From Mariniflexile litorale (lineage in GTDB: Bacteria > Bacteroidota > Bacteroidia > Flavobacteriales > Flavobacteriaceae), in assembly GCF_031128465.2 (NCBI RefSeq), contig NZ_CP155618.1, positions 753,501 through 817,500 of the forward strand: a stretch of DNA of 64,000 nucleotides, in the 5' to 3' direction. The position numbers and the translations under genes were made by a program. The notes beneath the pieces are model-generated. The model was not told where the DNA came from, searched no databases, and worked only from the letters and a program-made list of their open reading frames with translations. Each line of letters starts with the position of its first letter. Within the stretch, counting starts at the first letter, position 1. Shown piece after piece: positions 19,360 to 27,177 of this stretch.

Positions 19360-20545
19360 CTAAATTAGTTTGCTTGTCGCCAATAAGTGCTTGAAGGAAA
19401 TCGCCTAGCTTTGAAAAATTGCCTAATTTTAACTGATGAACTTTTTTATCATAACACTCTGCTAAGTTATCTTCGTCTTCAATATCATCTGATATTTTCC
19501 ATTTACCTCTAACAGTTCCAATCATTGCTTCATCATAGCTCCACAAAGCAAGATTGTTTCTCCTTTTTGCTCTTTCAATTGCCTCTGGATATCTTTCAAT
19601 TATTTCTCCTCCTTTTTCGTAGGTCATAGTATCAAACATTAAGGCTATAGCCATTGAATTCGGGTTAGATTTTAGAGCATTTATTATTGTATCGTTTAAA
19701 TGTTGATCATTAAAAGAATATCCACTAATAATTAGTAATGAGTTAGGTAGCCTAATAAATCGATTTAATTGATCAATTAAAGCGAGATATGGCATTTTTC
19801 TGCTTTGCTCATATTTCAAATGAGAAGGATATATCAAATATGAATCACCATTAGCCTTTGTTAAACTCGACCTATAAACCTCTTTGTTTTCCTTTTGAAA
19901 CCAATTTATAGAGCCATGAATTTTCCATAATCTTGTCCAATGTTTAGGAATTAAATTGTCCTCTACTGCACGCAAATCGAAAAAAGATTGTCTTGAACCT
20001 ACAAATCCATCAAAATAGGGAATAGATAAATCTTCAAAAGCTTCTTCAAGAAGCAAATCATAATTTGTAGTAAATACCTCAATTGGTTTTTCTCTATCAA
20101 TTGAAATCCATTGGGCAAGTTTATGGTAGGGCGTATCTTTATCAGGGAGATTTACTTCAAGTTTTTCGACAATTTTATCGCAAATATTTTTTTCAAGTTC
20201 AACCAAGTTTTCTTTTGTAAATCCCCTGACAGAATTTCCAACAGAGACTTCCTTTAACCCGCGAAGGAAGCTCAGTATATCTTCAATATTATTTGATTTT
20301 AAATTTGATAAGATTACTTCATCAATTAATTTATCAAAATTATTTTTTTCTTCCGTTTTAGATTTTAGCTCATCTGTAACAAACTGAGTTAGTTTTGCTA
20401 CATCAGGTATTAAAGGCCATTTATCATCTGGCATATTTACTGCAAGAGGACAACCTGCTGAAATAAAAAAACCTAATGGTTTCTTGTCCTGTGATAGTGT
20501 TTGTCTTAAAAACTTTATATGTTTTATTGGGTCGTGTGTTGTCAT
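19349..20545 (-). CDS. SIR2-like NAD-hydrolase domain protein (SIR2-HerA pair)
   Basis: The 398-residue protein has the SIR2 nucleotide-binding pattern: FFISAGCP (26-33), the NAD-site motif FTTNYDLL (158-165), a conserved KIHGSINW with His210, and a Rossmann segment LLIISGYSFNDQHL (270-283). These are the motifs of defence SIR2 enzymes that destroy NAD upon infection. It is the first gene of the run of seven minus-strand genes ending at 11241 and its 3' end overlaps HerA by 11 nt. The start codon follows a 65-nt gap after the AlbA_2 gene, so a promoter for the run may lie between them or the whole set may be read through. Confidence 0.9.
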   Translation of the reverse strand: MTTHDPIKHIKFLRQTLSQDKKPLGFFISAGCPLAVNMPDDKWPLIPDVAKLTQFVTDELKSKTEEKNNFDKLIDEVILSNLKSNNIEDILSFLRGLKEVSVGNSVRGFTKENLVELEKNICDKIVEKLEVNLPDKDTPYHKLAQWISIDREKPIEVFTTNYDLLLEEAFEDLSIPYFDGFVGSRQSFFDLRAVEDNLIPKHWTRLWKIHGSINWFQKENKEVYRSSLTKANGDSYLIYPSHLKYEQSRKMPYLALIDQLNRFIRLPNSLLIISGYSFNDQHLNDTIINALKSNPNSMAIALMFDTMTYEKGGEIIERYPEAIERAKRRNNLALWSYDEAMIGTVRGKWKISDDIEDEDNLAECYDKKVHQLKLGNFSKLGDFLQALIGDKQTNLDEK

Positions 20546-20610
20546 ACTACATTATTTATTTCTATTTAATCTCCTCGCCGACAACTTCTTCCAAATACTA
20601 TCCGCAAGTT

Positions 20611-22461
20611 TCATTTCTTTTGATAATTAAATTTATCCTTTAGTTCATTCATAAAATAAGCGCCAAGAGAAGGTGACCCCATTAAATCTTCATACACCTT
20701 TTTCGGCACATCAAAATACTGATAAACAGCTCCGTGGTGAAATTCTATTTCCAATACCTTCTTTTCTGCATCATAGCCTACTGAGGCAATATTGGAAGAC
20801 ACTACGGGAATGCGTTCTGATTTTCCTATGTGACCTTCTTTTAAAATTGATAGTAATTGTTTGCCAAGGGCAGTGCTAAGATATTTTTGATCTCTACTCG
20901 TGGGTGTATCAGGAAGCGTGAGTTGAAGCCAACCTGCATCAATTAATGGTTTGAGATGGCTTCTGAAATTTTTGGTGTTATTGTATAATCCAATTTTATC
21001 GAAAATAGCCTCCCTAGATTTAGGCTCTATGCAATATTGGAGTAACTGTTTGGCTTTTGGTGTAATGCTATCTCGAATGGCTTCTTTGTCTCTGTCTCCA
21101 ATTTCAGAGACAGAGAGCCTAAGATAAGGATTAATATCGCTTAAACTTTTGAATTCAAGTACTTTATCATAGTCTCTTCTAAGTTCCTTTTCCTGACCTA
21201 AGATGGAATTCGTAAGCGGATGTACAGGCAGAATACACAAAAAGTAAGCATTGTTTTCGTCTGTTTCAAAAACAGGTGGAGGCGAACCATTTTCGGCTAA
21301 GCTTTTGTGAATAATAGGCAATCCTGTTCCTCTGCCTTCCGTGAGTTTCAGCTCTTTTAAAAATCCACCTAGTTTACGATTTCTATAATCCCGAGTGACC
21401 ACTCTTTGTTTATTCAGCATCGCTTGGTTGATAGGTGGCATAGGGCCCGGAAAACTCAATATTTCAATTTTATCTTTATGAATTTGAATCTCAACAGGGT
21501 TTTGTCGCTCATAGCTTTTATGATAAACGGCATTGACCACCGCCTCCTCTATGGCTTGAAAAGGATAGTTGAAGAAACGTATCGATTCCGCTTGCTTAGC
21601 TGATTTAACCACCAATTCTTCGACAATAGTTGATTTAAAATACTGCAAAACATCTCTAATCTGCTGGATGATAGATCCCATAAATAACTTTTCGGTATAA
21701 TCTTTTCCAACTTCATTTTTATGAAAAACTAGATCGATTTTTGCTTCAGAAAAGAATTTTTCAGGGTGCTCATTAAACAAAAGTAATCCGGCATTTGTAG
21801 GACGTAGTAGCTCGTCTGAACCTTTGGCTATCATTAGAAGTCTGCATAATTCAGAGAATGGCATTTTTGTACTCTCTTCATATAAGGAGCTCATCACTTC
21901 TTTTAAATAGTTTTGAATCAAACGCAAATTCAAATCATCTAAGGTAGCGGTTTGGTTTATTCGGTCATCAAATGGGATGCGTGCCGTGAGTTCAATAAGC
22001 CTTCTTTCATCATCGGAACCATCTTTTACTTTTATCGTTTTTGAACCACGTTTAATATACATGGCTCTTTCTGTTCTTTTTTCGCTTAAACTAATGGGAG
22101 CTTTGTAGGGTCTGTTATCTCCAGCGGGAGCAAAAACAACCAGTATATACCTCTCGTTCATCAAATAAGGCTGAAAAACAGGTATATAAACCGGACTTAA
22201 TTTATGAGACAGTTCAATCAGTTTTTTTTGGATAGCATCCAATTCTTGAACCTGTAAACCAATAGGTGGTAACTTGGCTTTCCCATTTTCTTCTTCAACT
22301 CCAATGATGACATAACCTCCATCCCAATTGTTGATATCATTGGCGTATGCACATAAAGAGTGAATGACATCCTCTGGATTCCATCCTTTCTTTAACTCAA
22401 TCCGATCCCATTCAACCGTATTGCCGTGAAGTAATTCATCTATGTTTATGGGTAATGCCAT
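20611..22461 (-). CDS. AlbA_2 (Schlafen-type) / GHKL ATPase-like protein with C-terminal KTSC domain
   Basis: The 616-residue protein has, in order, an AlbA_2 putative nucleic-acid-binding domain (about 15-150; VEWDRIELKKG...GGYVIIGVEE), a HATPase_c_4 domain (about 290-405; EEAVVNAVYHKSYE, GRGTGLPII), a winged-helix region (about 455-540) and a KTSC domain (about 552-616). AlbA_2-HATPase proteins are common as transcriptional regulators or defence components, and the KTSC tail is the unusual part, because a free-standing KTSC protein is encoded in the next operon. It lies 65 nt before the SIR2 start. It may act with or regulate the SIR2-HerA set; this is inference from fusion and position. 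Confidence 0.85.
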   Translation of the reverse strand: MALPINIDELLHGNTVEWDRIELKKGWNPEDVIHSLCAYANDINNWDGGYVIIGVEEENGKAKLPPIGLQVQELDAIQKKLIELSHKLSPVYIPVFQPYLMNERYILVVFAPAGDNRPYKAPISLSEKRTERAMYIKRGSKTIKVKDGSDDERRLIELTARIPFDDRINQTATLDDLNLRLIQNYLKEVMSSLYEESTKMPFSELCRLLMIAKGSDELLRPTNAGLLLFNEHPEKFFSEAKIDLVFHKNEVGKDYTEKLFMGSIIQQIRDVLQYFKSTIVEELVVKSAKQAESIRFFNYPFQAIEEAVVNAVYHKSYERQNPVEIQIHKDKIEILSFPGPMPPINQAMLNKQRVVTRDYRNRKLGGFLKELKLTEGRGTGLPIIHKSLAENGSPPPVFETDENNAYFLCILPVHPLTNSILGQEKELRRDYDKVLEFKSLSDINPYLRLSVSEIGDRDKEAIRDSITPKAKQLLQYCIEPKSREAIFDKIGLYNNTKNFRSHLKPLIDAGWLQLTLPDTPTSRDQKYLSTALGKQLLSILKEGHIGKSERIPVVSSNIASVGYDAEKKVLEIEFHHGAVYQYFDVPKKVYEDLMGSPSLGAYFMNELKDKFNYQKK

Positions 22462-22467
22462 TATTTA

Positions 22468-22647
22468 TTAAATCATATTAAAATCTTTCACTATTCTGTT
22501 TGGTAAATTCTGATCAAACCAATGCCAAATATCAAAACGATATGTTCCCTTTTCCCAACAGTAAAAATCCGACTCAATTTCATCATCTAAATTAAATGGA
22601 ATATCAGCAAATGCTGACCACATTTTTTCTAAATCAGGGATATTCAT
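22468..22647 (-). CDS. Small acidic/aromatic hypothetical protein (59 aa), coupled to the Xre gene
   Basis: The ATG at 22647 overlaps the TGA of the Xre regulator gene (ATGA), so translation is almost certainly coupled, and the frame runs 59 codons to TAA at 22468. The product is rich in Asp/Glu, Trp and Phe (EIESDFYCWEKGTYRFDIWH, WFDQNLPN) and has no signal peptide or membrane segment. It ends 6 nt before the ATG of the AlbA_2 gene, which links regulator, small protein and AlbA_2 protein in one transcript. I do not recognise a family; a partner of the regulator is a reasonable guess. Confidence 0.7.
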   Translation of the reverse strand: MNIPDLEKMWSAFADIPFNLDDEIESDFYCWEKGTYRFDIWHWFDQNLPNRIVKDFNMI

Positions 22648-22955
22648 TTCTTCTTATTCGCTTTTAAACATTTTGCTCTTTCCTCTGCTATTTTCAGTGC
22701 TTCTATTCCTAAATCTTCACCTTGAATTTCATTCAAAATTTTATCGCTTAGGAACGAAACCAAAAGTTCGTCTGCGTTGTAGTCATATATGTCCGCAAGT
22801 TTCAGAACTACCTCTTTTGTAATTTTTCGTTCACCACGCTCCATTTTGCTTAAGATTGCTACATCAATGTCGAGCAACGCAGCAACTTTCCTTAATGGAA
22901 GCTCTTTTTCTTCTCGAATACATCTTAACTTTTCACCTATTGTTTTTGTTGACAT
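22644..22955 (-). CDS. Xre-family HTH regulator (103 aa)
   Basis: The product starts with a standard Xre/Cro helix-turn-helix (IGEKLRCIREEKELPLRKVA, then LDIDVAILSKMERGERKITK, residues 5-62) followed by a short helical tail (LADIYDYNADELLV...). It heads the group Xre - 59-aa protein - AlbA_2/KTSC protein, with an ATGA overlap to the second gene. Proteins of this type usually repress their own operon in defence and restriction cassettes. An imperfect inverted repeat overlaps its start region (22960-22990). Confidence 0.85.
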   Translation of the reverse strand: MSTKTIGEKLRCIREEKELPLRKVAALLDIDVAILSKMERGERKITKEVVLKLADIYDYNADELLVSFLSDKILNEIQGEDLGIEALKIAEERAKCLKANKKK

Positions 22956-22959
22956 ACTG

Positions 22960-22990
22960 TGTCAAATTAAAAAATATTTTTGATTTGTCA
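22960..22990. promoter_or_regulatory. Possible operator of the Xre operon
   Basis: The arms tgtcaaat (22960-22967) and atttgtca (22983-22990) are inverted copies with one mismatch, separated by 15 AT-rich bases, just upstream of the regulator ATG at 22955. Position fits autorepression. The match is short and could be chance. Confidence 0.25.
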
Positions 22991-23478
22991 TCACTTATTT
23001 GCGAATTCTTTTCAGCATCTTGCAGTGGGTCTGGAAATTGGCAATTTTGCTAAACTTTAGTTGTTGGTCTGCTTATATGGTTTTGCTGGATAGGTTATAG
23101 CTATCTAATAATAAAAGTATTCCCTAATAATAAATTACTATCAAGTTAAATTCCACCCATAAAGTCTCCTAGAAAATTAGTAACATGGAACTAAGGGAAT
23201 AGCAAGAGGGTAACATGATAAAGCGGTGTCACGTATTTGTTTCCCCTTAGTTTTCAGTTGTTTATAGAGACTAAATGAATAGAGTTCTAATCTTTTTTCA
23301 CGGAAAAACGCTCGTAAGCCAATAAAATCAATAAATTTTTTACTAATAAATCAAATTTTAGCGCAGAATTCTCCAAAAACACTTCATAGTATTAGCTCGA
23401 TAGATGTTGGGGCTTTTAATACGCAAAACAATTGAAATGCCAACATCTATTCGGAACATTCTAAATTTAATATTTTTA
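22991..23478. other. Non-coding stretch of island A
   Basis: No supportable gene is present in these ~490 bases between the Xre operon and the hypothetical pair to the right; a 61-codon frame at 23358-23543 is only an overlap frame of the 119-aa gene. The stretch holds the 15-base element shared with island B (23201-23215) and an 11-bp inverted repeat (23400-23410 with 23440-23450) just past the stop of the 119-aa gene. Confidence 0.5.
23201..23232. repeat. 15-base element shared with island B, possible transfer-origin-like site
   Basis: The bases agcaagagggtaaca (23201-23215) recur exactly at 49048-49062 in the non-coding part of island B. In both places the gtaaca end is followed within 10-12 nt by an inverted partner: tgtcac here (imperfect, 23227-23232), tgttac there (perfect). 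Sharing of a non-coding inverted-repeat site by two otherwise different islands suggests a site used by common machinery, such as a relaxase acting in trans. This is a hypothesis. Confidence 0.45.
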
Positions 23479-23838
23479 TCACTGTCCTTTACTTTTTGAC
23501 AATAATAGTTTTTCGATTGCGTCGTAGCTAGCCAATTGTGCATCAGGCAATATACTATCCACCAAATCCAATACAGTGGCTATGGTCAGATCCTTTGAGC
23601 AATTGTTCAGTCTAGGTGAAGCAAAGTCGTTCTCACTGTCCAATGCCAAGATGCATGTCCTTAACAAGCAAGATATAATATAACGCAGTTCACCATTGTC
23701 TGATACTTCAAAGGTCACTTCCTGCATAACAGAGTTGCCCTCCCTCCTATAGTATTTGCGCTCTCTGGGGCTCAATAGCATAAAGACTCTTTCCATTGTT
23801 TTGTTGTCCTTTTTATGCTTTTTATTTTTTGTTTTCAT
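23479..23838 (-). CDS. Hypothetical protein (119 aa) paired with the HEPN-like gene
   Basis: The product is a 119-residue soluble protein, basic at the N-terminus (MKTKNKKHKKDNK) and with a helical middle (SCLLRTCILALDSENDF). A possible inner start is Met15 (MERVFMLLSPRERKYY). No family recognised. It follows the HEPN-like gene by 14 nt on the same strand, so both are likely one transcript. A similar pairing with an Xre gene and a tyrosine integrase is, to my memory, common at the integrase end of Bacteroidota elements, which would point to a module-maintenance role rather than cargo. Confidence 0.65.
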   Translation of the reverse strand: MKTKNKKHKKDNKTMERVFMLLSPRERKYYRREGNSVMQEVTFEVSDNGELRYIISCLLRTCILALDSENDFASPRLNNCSKDLTIATVLDLVDSILPDAQLASYDAIEKLLLSKSKGQ

Positions 23839-23852
23839 CAGCTAGGTTTTAA

Positions 23853-24737
23853 TTATATTGTTGCATGAGTGTCACAGTGGACTTTTTTTAAATGTTTCAG
23901 TTGTGTTTCACCTATTTGGTGAGCCTCCTTTAAAAACTGCTTACAGCGTTTCAAAACCGTGTCCACATTCTTTAACCCAAAGTCGTTTGTTCCATTTGTG
24001 CCTTTAAATCGCATGATTTCAGATACGTTACAAAGCATGTAGTACTGGCGTTGCAGGCCAAAGGTTTTTTGGGGGAATATGTTATTGGGCAGAGATGTTA
24101 AAATGCTGCACAGGTGCAATAAATAGGACAAGGCATAATGATGGGGCTTAAACTCCCAAAACACATACAACAGCCCCAAACATATTTGTTCCATCGCATT
24201 ATGGAGTACCGCAAGCTTCGATAATGGTTCTTCTTCTTCATGGATAACATCAATAATGGAAAACAAATATTTTGCCCGTTTCATACGGTGCTTCCAAATG
24301 GTTTTAATCTCTTTGTATATTGATACATGATACATCAACCCATATTGGCTATATCTTGACAACGCATTATCTTGTTTATATAAATAAGGTGTTTCTTTTA
24401 ATGTGCGTGTTAAAAAATTATCGCCAATATCAATCCTTTCCATAAGGTTAGATATGCTGCAATATATAATATAGACCTTACAGTGTTGCCCCATCTTATT
24501 GTACACTTCTTCCATAAAATCATCTAAATTTTTATGGAGTGTTTTATTGCCTACAATTAACAAAGTGTAAATTGCTTCCAGATGAATCTGTTTGCTTTGT
24601 GGTGGCAAATAAGTAACTTGTTTGTTTTTGCACTTATCCATATTGATGACATACACCGAATGTAAAGGGATCAAGCTCTTTAAAAGAAGTAAGAGTTTTT
24701 TTTGTAATGGGAATTTTGTGGGAACTTTTGTTTTCAT
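23853..24737 (-). CDS. Putative nucleotidyltransferase/HEPN-like protein
   Basis: I prefer the start at 24737 (MKTKVPTKFPLQ; GGAAAG lies upstream) to the longer frame from 24788. The N-terminal half looks like a degenerate nucleotidyltransferase-type region (EAIYTLLIVGNKTLHKNLDD, then HCKVYIIYC). The C-terminal half is helical and resembles HEPN domains (RAKYLFSIIDVIHEEEEP, AMEQICLGLLYVFWEFKPHH, and a closing NVDTVLKRCKQFLKEAHQ). The HEPN RNase motif is not clear, so activity is uncertain. It is divergent from the Xre gene at 24866 with 128 bp between starts and is followed by the 119-aa gene. The fold call is a hypothesis from pattern only. Confidence 0.55.
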   Translation of the reverse strand: MKTKVPTKFPLQKKLLLLLKSLIPLHSVYVINMDKCKNKQVTYLPPQSKQIHLEAIYTLLIVGNKTLHKNLDDFMEEVYNKMGQHCKVYIIYCSISNLMERIDIGDNFLTRTLKETPYLYKQDNALSRYSQYGLMYHVSIYKEIKTIWKHRMKRAKYLFSIIDVIHEEEEPLSKLAVLHNAMEQICLGLLYVFWEFKPHHYALSYLLHLCSILTSLPNNIFPQKTFGLQRQYYMLCNVSEIMRFKGTNGTNDFGLKNVDTVLKRCKQFLKEAHQIGETQLKHLKKVHCDTHATI

Positions 24738-24853
24738 GTTAATTTGCTTTCCATAAATTAATAGCCATTTTTCAGTGTACCAAACCAAAGCAAGTTGTTT
24801 TATACTATCCTGAATTTGTTTTTTACTAGAGTGGTAATTTTTAGAAAAAATCT

Positions 24854-24861
24854 TATATTTG
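24854..24861 (+). promoter_or_regulatory. Bacteroidetes -7 promoter box of the Xre gene, giving a near-leaderless transcript
   Basis: TATATTTG matches the Bacteroidetes consensus TAnnTTTG. It ends only 4 nt before the ATG at 24866, so transcription would begin at or next to the start codon and no ribosome-binding site would be present. A -33 TTG at the usual 19-nt spacing is not evident; the nearest (24816-24818) is too far, so strength is uncertain. Confidence 0.4.
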
Positions 24862-24865
24862 GATT

Positions 24866-25270
24866 ATGGAAACAGCAACAAAACCAAACCACATCGGTAG
24901 AAAGATTAGCCGAATCAGAGAGCTTAGAGGCATGAAACAAGAAACCTTAGCAGAGGAACTTGGAATTAGCCAACAAGCAGTCTCTAAAATTGAGCAGTCT
25001 GAAACCATTGAAGATGACAAACTGGAACAGATTGCAAATGTTTTAGGCGTTACTAAAGAAGGTATTGAAAATTTTTCGGATGAAGCCGTTTTTAATATAA
25101 TTAATAATACTTATAACAATAATAGTAGTGATAATTCTACTTTGATTTCAAGTTCCGTAAACTACCAGCCGACTTTTAATACTGTGGAGAAAATCGTTGA
25201 ACTTTATGAACGTCTAGTTCAGGCAGAAAAAGACAAAATCGAGTATTTGGAGAAACTACTTAAAAAATAA
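24866..25270 (+). CDS. Xre-family HTH regulator (134 aa) beside the integrase
   Basis: The HTH occupies residues 10-67 (IGRKISRIRELRGMKQETLA, LGISQQAVSKIEQSE). An Asn/Ser-rich linker (NNTYNNNSSDNSTL) follows, and a C-terminal coiled coil (about 105-134; KIVELYERLVQAEKDKIEYL), probably for dimerisation. It is the only plus-strand gene of island A, divergent from the HEPN-like pair and convergent with the integrase, from which it is separated by a strong bidirectional terminator. It likely controls the HEPN-like operon and/or itself. Confidence 0.88.
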   Translation: METATKPNHIGRKISRIRELRGMKQETLAEELGISQQAVSKIEQSETIEDDKLEQIANVLGVTKEGIENFSDEAVFNIINNTYNNNSSDNSTLISSSVNYQPTFNTVEKIVELYERLVQAEKDKIEYLEKLLKK

Positions 25271-25308
25271 TAACAGAAGAAAGTAATTGCTAATTATTAA
25301 AATTTCAA

Positions 25309-25367
25309 AAATTCCCTTTTTATACTTCACCTAGCTGCAATGGGTGTGTATCTAAAAGGGAATTTTA
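25309..25367. terminator. Bidirectional terminator between Xre gene and integrase
   Basis: The arms aaaattccctttt (25309-25321) and aaaagggaatttt (25355-25367) pair perfectly over 13 bp, and an inner cacc...ggtg adds to the stem. T-runs are present on both strands. It serves the convergent genes ending at 25270 and 25405. Confidence 0.8.
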
Positions 25368-25404
25368 TTATCTATTTTATGAATTTTGATAAACTGATTG
25401 TGGC

Positions 25405-26637
25405 TCATTCTTTTCGTTCAAAAACTGTTTCCCTTAACTTTTTCATATCATCGCTTACCTTACGTTCTATGACCTTGGCATAAATCTGAGTCGTCGATAT
25501 TCTGGAATGTCCCAACAATTTAGAGACTGTTTTAATTGGCATGCCATTACTCAATGTTACTGTGGTAGCAAACGTATGTCTGGCTATATGAAAGGTCAGG
25601 TTTTTTTTGATTTGGCACAAGTCTGCTATTTCCTTTAGATAGGCATTCAATTTCTGGTTTGAGATTGTTGGAAACAGATTCTCATGAAACTTTGATTTTC
25701 TGTTTGTTTTATATTTTTCAATTATTTCCAATGCTTGTGGCAACAATGGTATCCTGATGGACTTGGTCGTTTTCTCTCGTTTATAGTGAATCCATAGTTC
25801 TCCGTCGATTCCTATGTTAATGTTATCTTCCGTCAAGTTAATGACATCAATATAGCTTAGACTGGTATAGCAACTGAATACAAAAAGGTCTTTGACCAGT
25901 TGCAATCGTTCAATTGTAAATTGCTTATCCTCTACCGCTCTCAATTCTTCTAGGCTTAAAAAGCCCCGTTCCGTTTTTATGAACTGTGATTTGCAATTAA
26001 CAAAAGGGTCTCTGTCTAACCAACCCAATTTAAATGCTAGGTTTATTAGTTTCCTAAACCTTTCTATATGTTTCATCACCGTGTTGTTGCCCATTGGTTT
26101 TTGATGGTCATCGGGTAAGTGTCCTCTTAAATATTTCTCAAACTTGATAATGAAGTTATAATCCAGTTCCTTTAGGTATTTATCTGATGTTCTATAGGTT
26201 TTCACTAAAAAATCTGAAATATACTTTTGTGTGGTATAATAGTTCTTTTGAGTTCCCCACTTTAACTTCCCCTGCATATCCTCGTTATGGTACTTGATGA
26301 TATCTATTACGGAATGGTTCTCTTCATCTTCCCCCAAATATCTTGCCTTTATGGCTTGAGAGATTACGAGCTTGTGTTCCAATTTTAAATCTTGGTAGCA
26401 TTTAAAAAGGCTGCTGTTTACCTCTTCTAAATAATTGTTAAGGATTCTTGTGTTTTGGTTAGTACCTCTTGACCTTCCCTTGTGGGCATCCCAATCTGTT
26501 ACGGGAACTTTCCGCTTTAAACTGATAGTTGCTCTTTTACCATTGACCGTGATTCGTGCGTAAATAGAGGCTTGGTTTTCTTTTACTCTGGAAAAATCTG
26601 CCCAGAACAGAATACTGAAAGTTGTTGTCGTTTTCAT
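25405..26637 (-). CDS. Tyrosine recombinase (integrase) of island A, intact
   Basis: The 410-residue protein should integrate and excise island A at tRNA-Pro. It has an N-terminal arm-binding domain (about 7-95), a SAM-like core-binding domain (about 105-205) and the catalytic domain (about 225-400) with His350-xx-Arg353 (HIARHTF), GH at 376-377 and the nucleophile Tyr386 (TTQIYAKV). At the Arg I position the sequence is TSLSYIDV with Ser261 instead of Arg, as reported for the CTnDOT integrase. The gene starts 193 nt from the att hairpin and 250 nt from the 14-bp core and reads into the island. Confidence 0.95.
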   Translation of the reverse strand: MKTTTTFSILFWADFSRVKENQASIYARITVNGKRATISLKRKVPVTDWDAHKGRSRGTNQNTRILNNYLEEVNSSLFKCYQDLKLEHKLVISQAIKARYLGEDEENHSVIDIIKYHNEDMQGKLKWGTQKNYYTTQKYISDFLVKTYRTSDKYLKELDYNFIIKFEKYLRGHLPDDHQKPMGNNTVMKHIERFRKLINLAFKLGWLDRDPFVNCKSQFIKTERGFLSLEELRAVEDKQFTIERLQLVKDLFVFSCYTSLSYIDVINLTEDNINIGIDGELWIHYKREKTTKSIRIPLLPQALEIIEKYKTNRKSKFHENLFPTISNQKLNAYLKEIADLCQIKKNLTFHIARHTFATTVTLSNGMPIKTVSKLLGHSRISTTQIYAKVIERKVSDDMKKLRETVFERKE

Positions 26638-26830
26638 GATTTCATCGTTTTGTTAATAATGGTTTTATTACCAGATGAAAGTCAAATCACTTTAAAGATA
26701 CATTTAATATCACAACAAATTGCTCAATTTTAACAATTCGGTCAACACTTTTTTAAAATGGTGTTTGTTATACGATTTGTTGACCTTTTTAACAGTATTT
26801 TTTGTATTCTTATGATATTGATAAAAATGC

Positions 26831-26864
26831 AAAAACCTGTAAATCATACGATTAACAGGTTTTT
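26831..26864 (-). terminator. Att-associated hairpin (copy 2)
   Basis: The outer arms aaaaacctgt (26831-26840) and acaggttttt (26855-26864) pair over 10 bp, with further inner pairing (aatc/gatt). It sits 23 nt from the 14-bp core at 26888, the same design and spacing as at 10941-10976 and 50964-50997. Before island B inserted, it would have followed the tRNA-Pro 3' end and ended its transcript. Confidence 0.65.
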
Positions 26865-26887
26865 GATATTGATTGATATACAACTTT

Positions 26888-26901
26888 GTCGGGGTGGCAG
26901 G
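26888..26901. repeat. att core copy 2 (junction of islands A and B)
   Basis: gtcggggtggcagg is identical to the tRNA-Pro end at 51021-51034 and to copy 1 at 10999-11012. It marks the right end of island A and the left end of island B. The next ~275 bases up to the transglutaminase gene hold no supportable gene. Confidence 0.92.
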
Positions 26902-27177
26902 TAGCCTTTCCAAAACATATGTTTTTAATATTCAAATAGTTACGTGTCCATTTACTTCTTGGTAACCGAATAGGTAACTTATTTAATAAGAACTTTTGTT
27001 ATATTTTGCTCTTAATTTAAGAGCGGTGCAAATATAATTTGGTTTTAATTATAAAACAAAAACAACTTATATTAATTGCTGGATTTTCACTTTTCATCAA
27101 CAATAGTTCTTAAATAGAAAAAATCATAAGGAAAAAACCTCTATTTTTTATAAGAAATTATATAGCCGCCAAATTTA

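Larger units (their letters stand above)
10999..26901. mobile_element. Integrative island A (defence island) at tRNA-Pro
   Basis: This is a 15.9-kb segment bounded by two exact 14-bp copies of the tRNA-Pro 3' end. An intact tyrosine integrase (25405-26637) lies next to the right copy and reads inward, the usual layout for tRNA-targeting elements. Cargo runs almost entirely on the minus strand: an OLD/nuclease/primase-helicase set, SIR2-HerA with KTSC proteins, an AlbA_2 ATPase, and regulators. There is no relaxase, coupling protein or type IV secretion gene, so it could only spread with help from another element. A possible transfer-origin-like site is noted at 23201. Confidence 0.88.

Noticed and set aside
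23400-23450. Terminator after the 119-aa gene
   Set aside because: The 11-bp inverted repeat has a loop of about 29 nt and no T-run on the transcribed strand, so a terminator role is not supported.
26710-26913. 67-codon frame on the minus strand across the att core between islands A and B
   Set aside because: It runs through the tRNA-derived repeat and the att hairpin, has no ribosome site or domain, and would be created by the junction of two elements.
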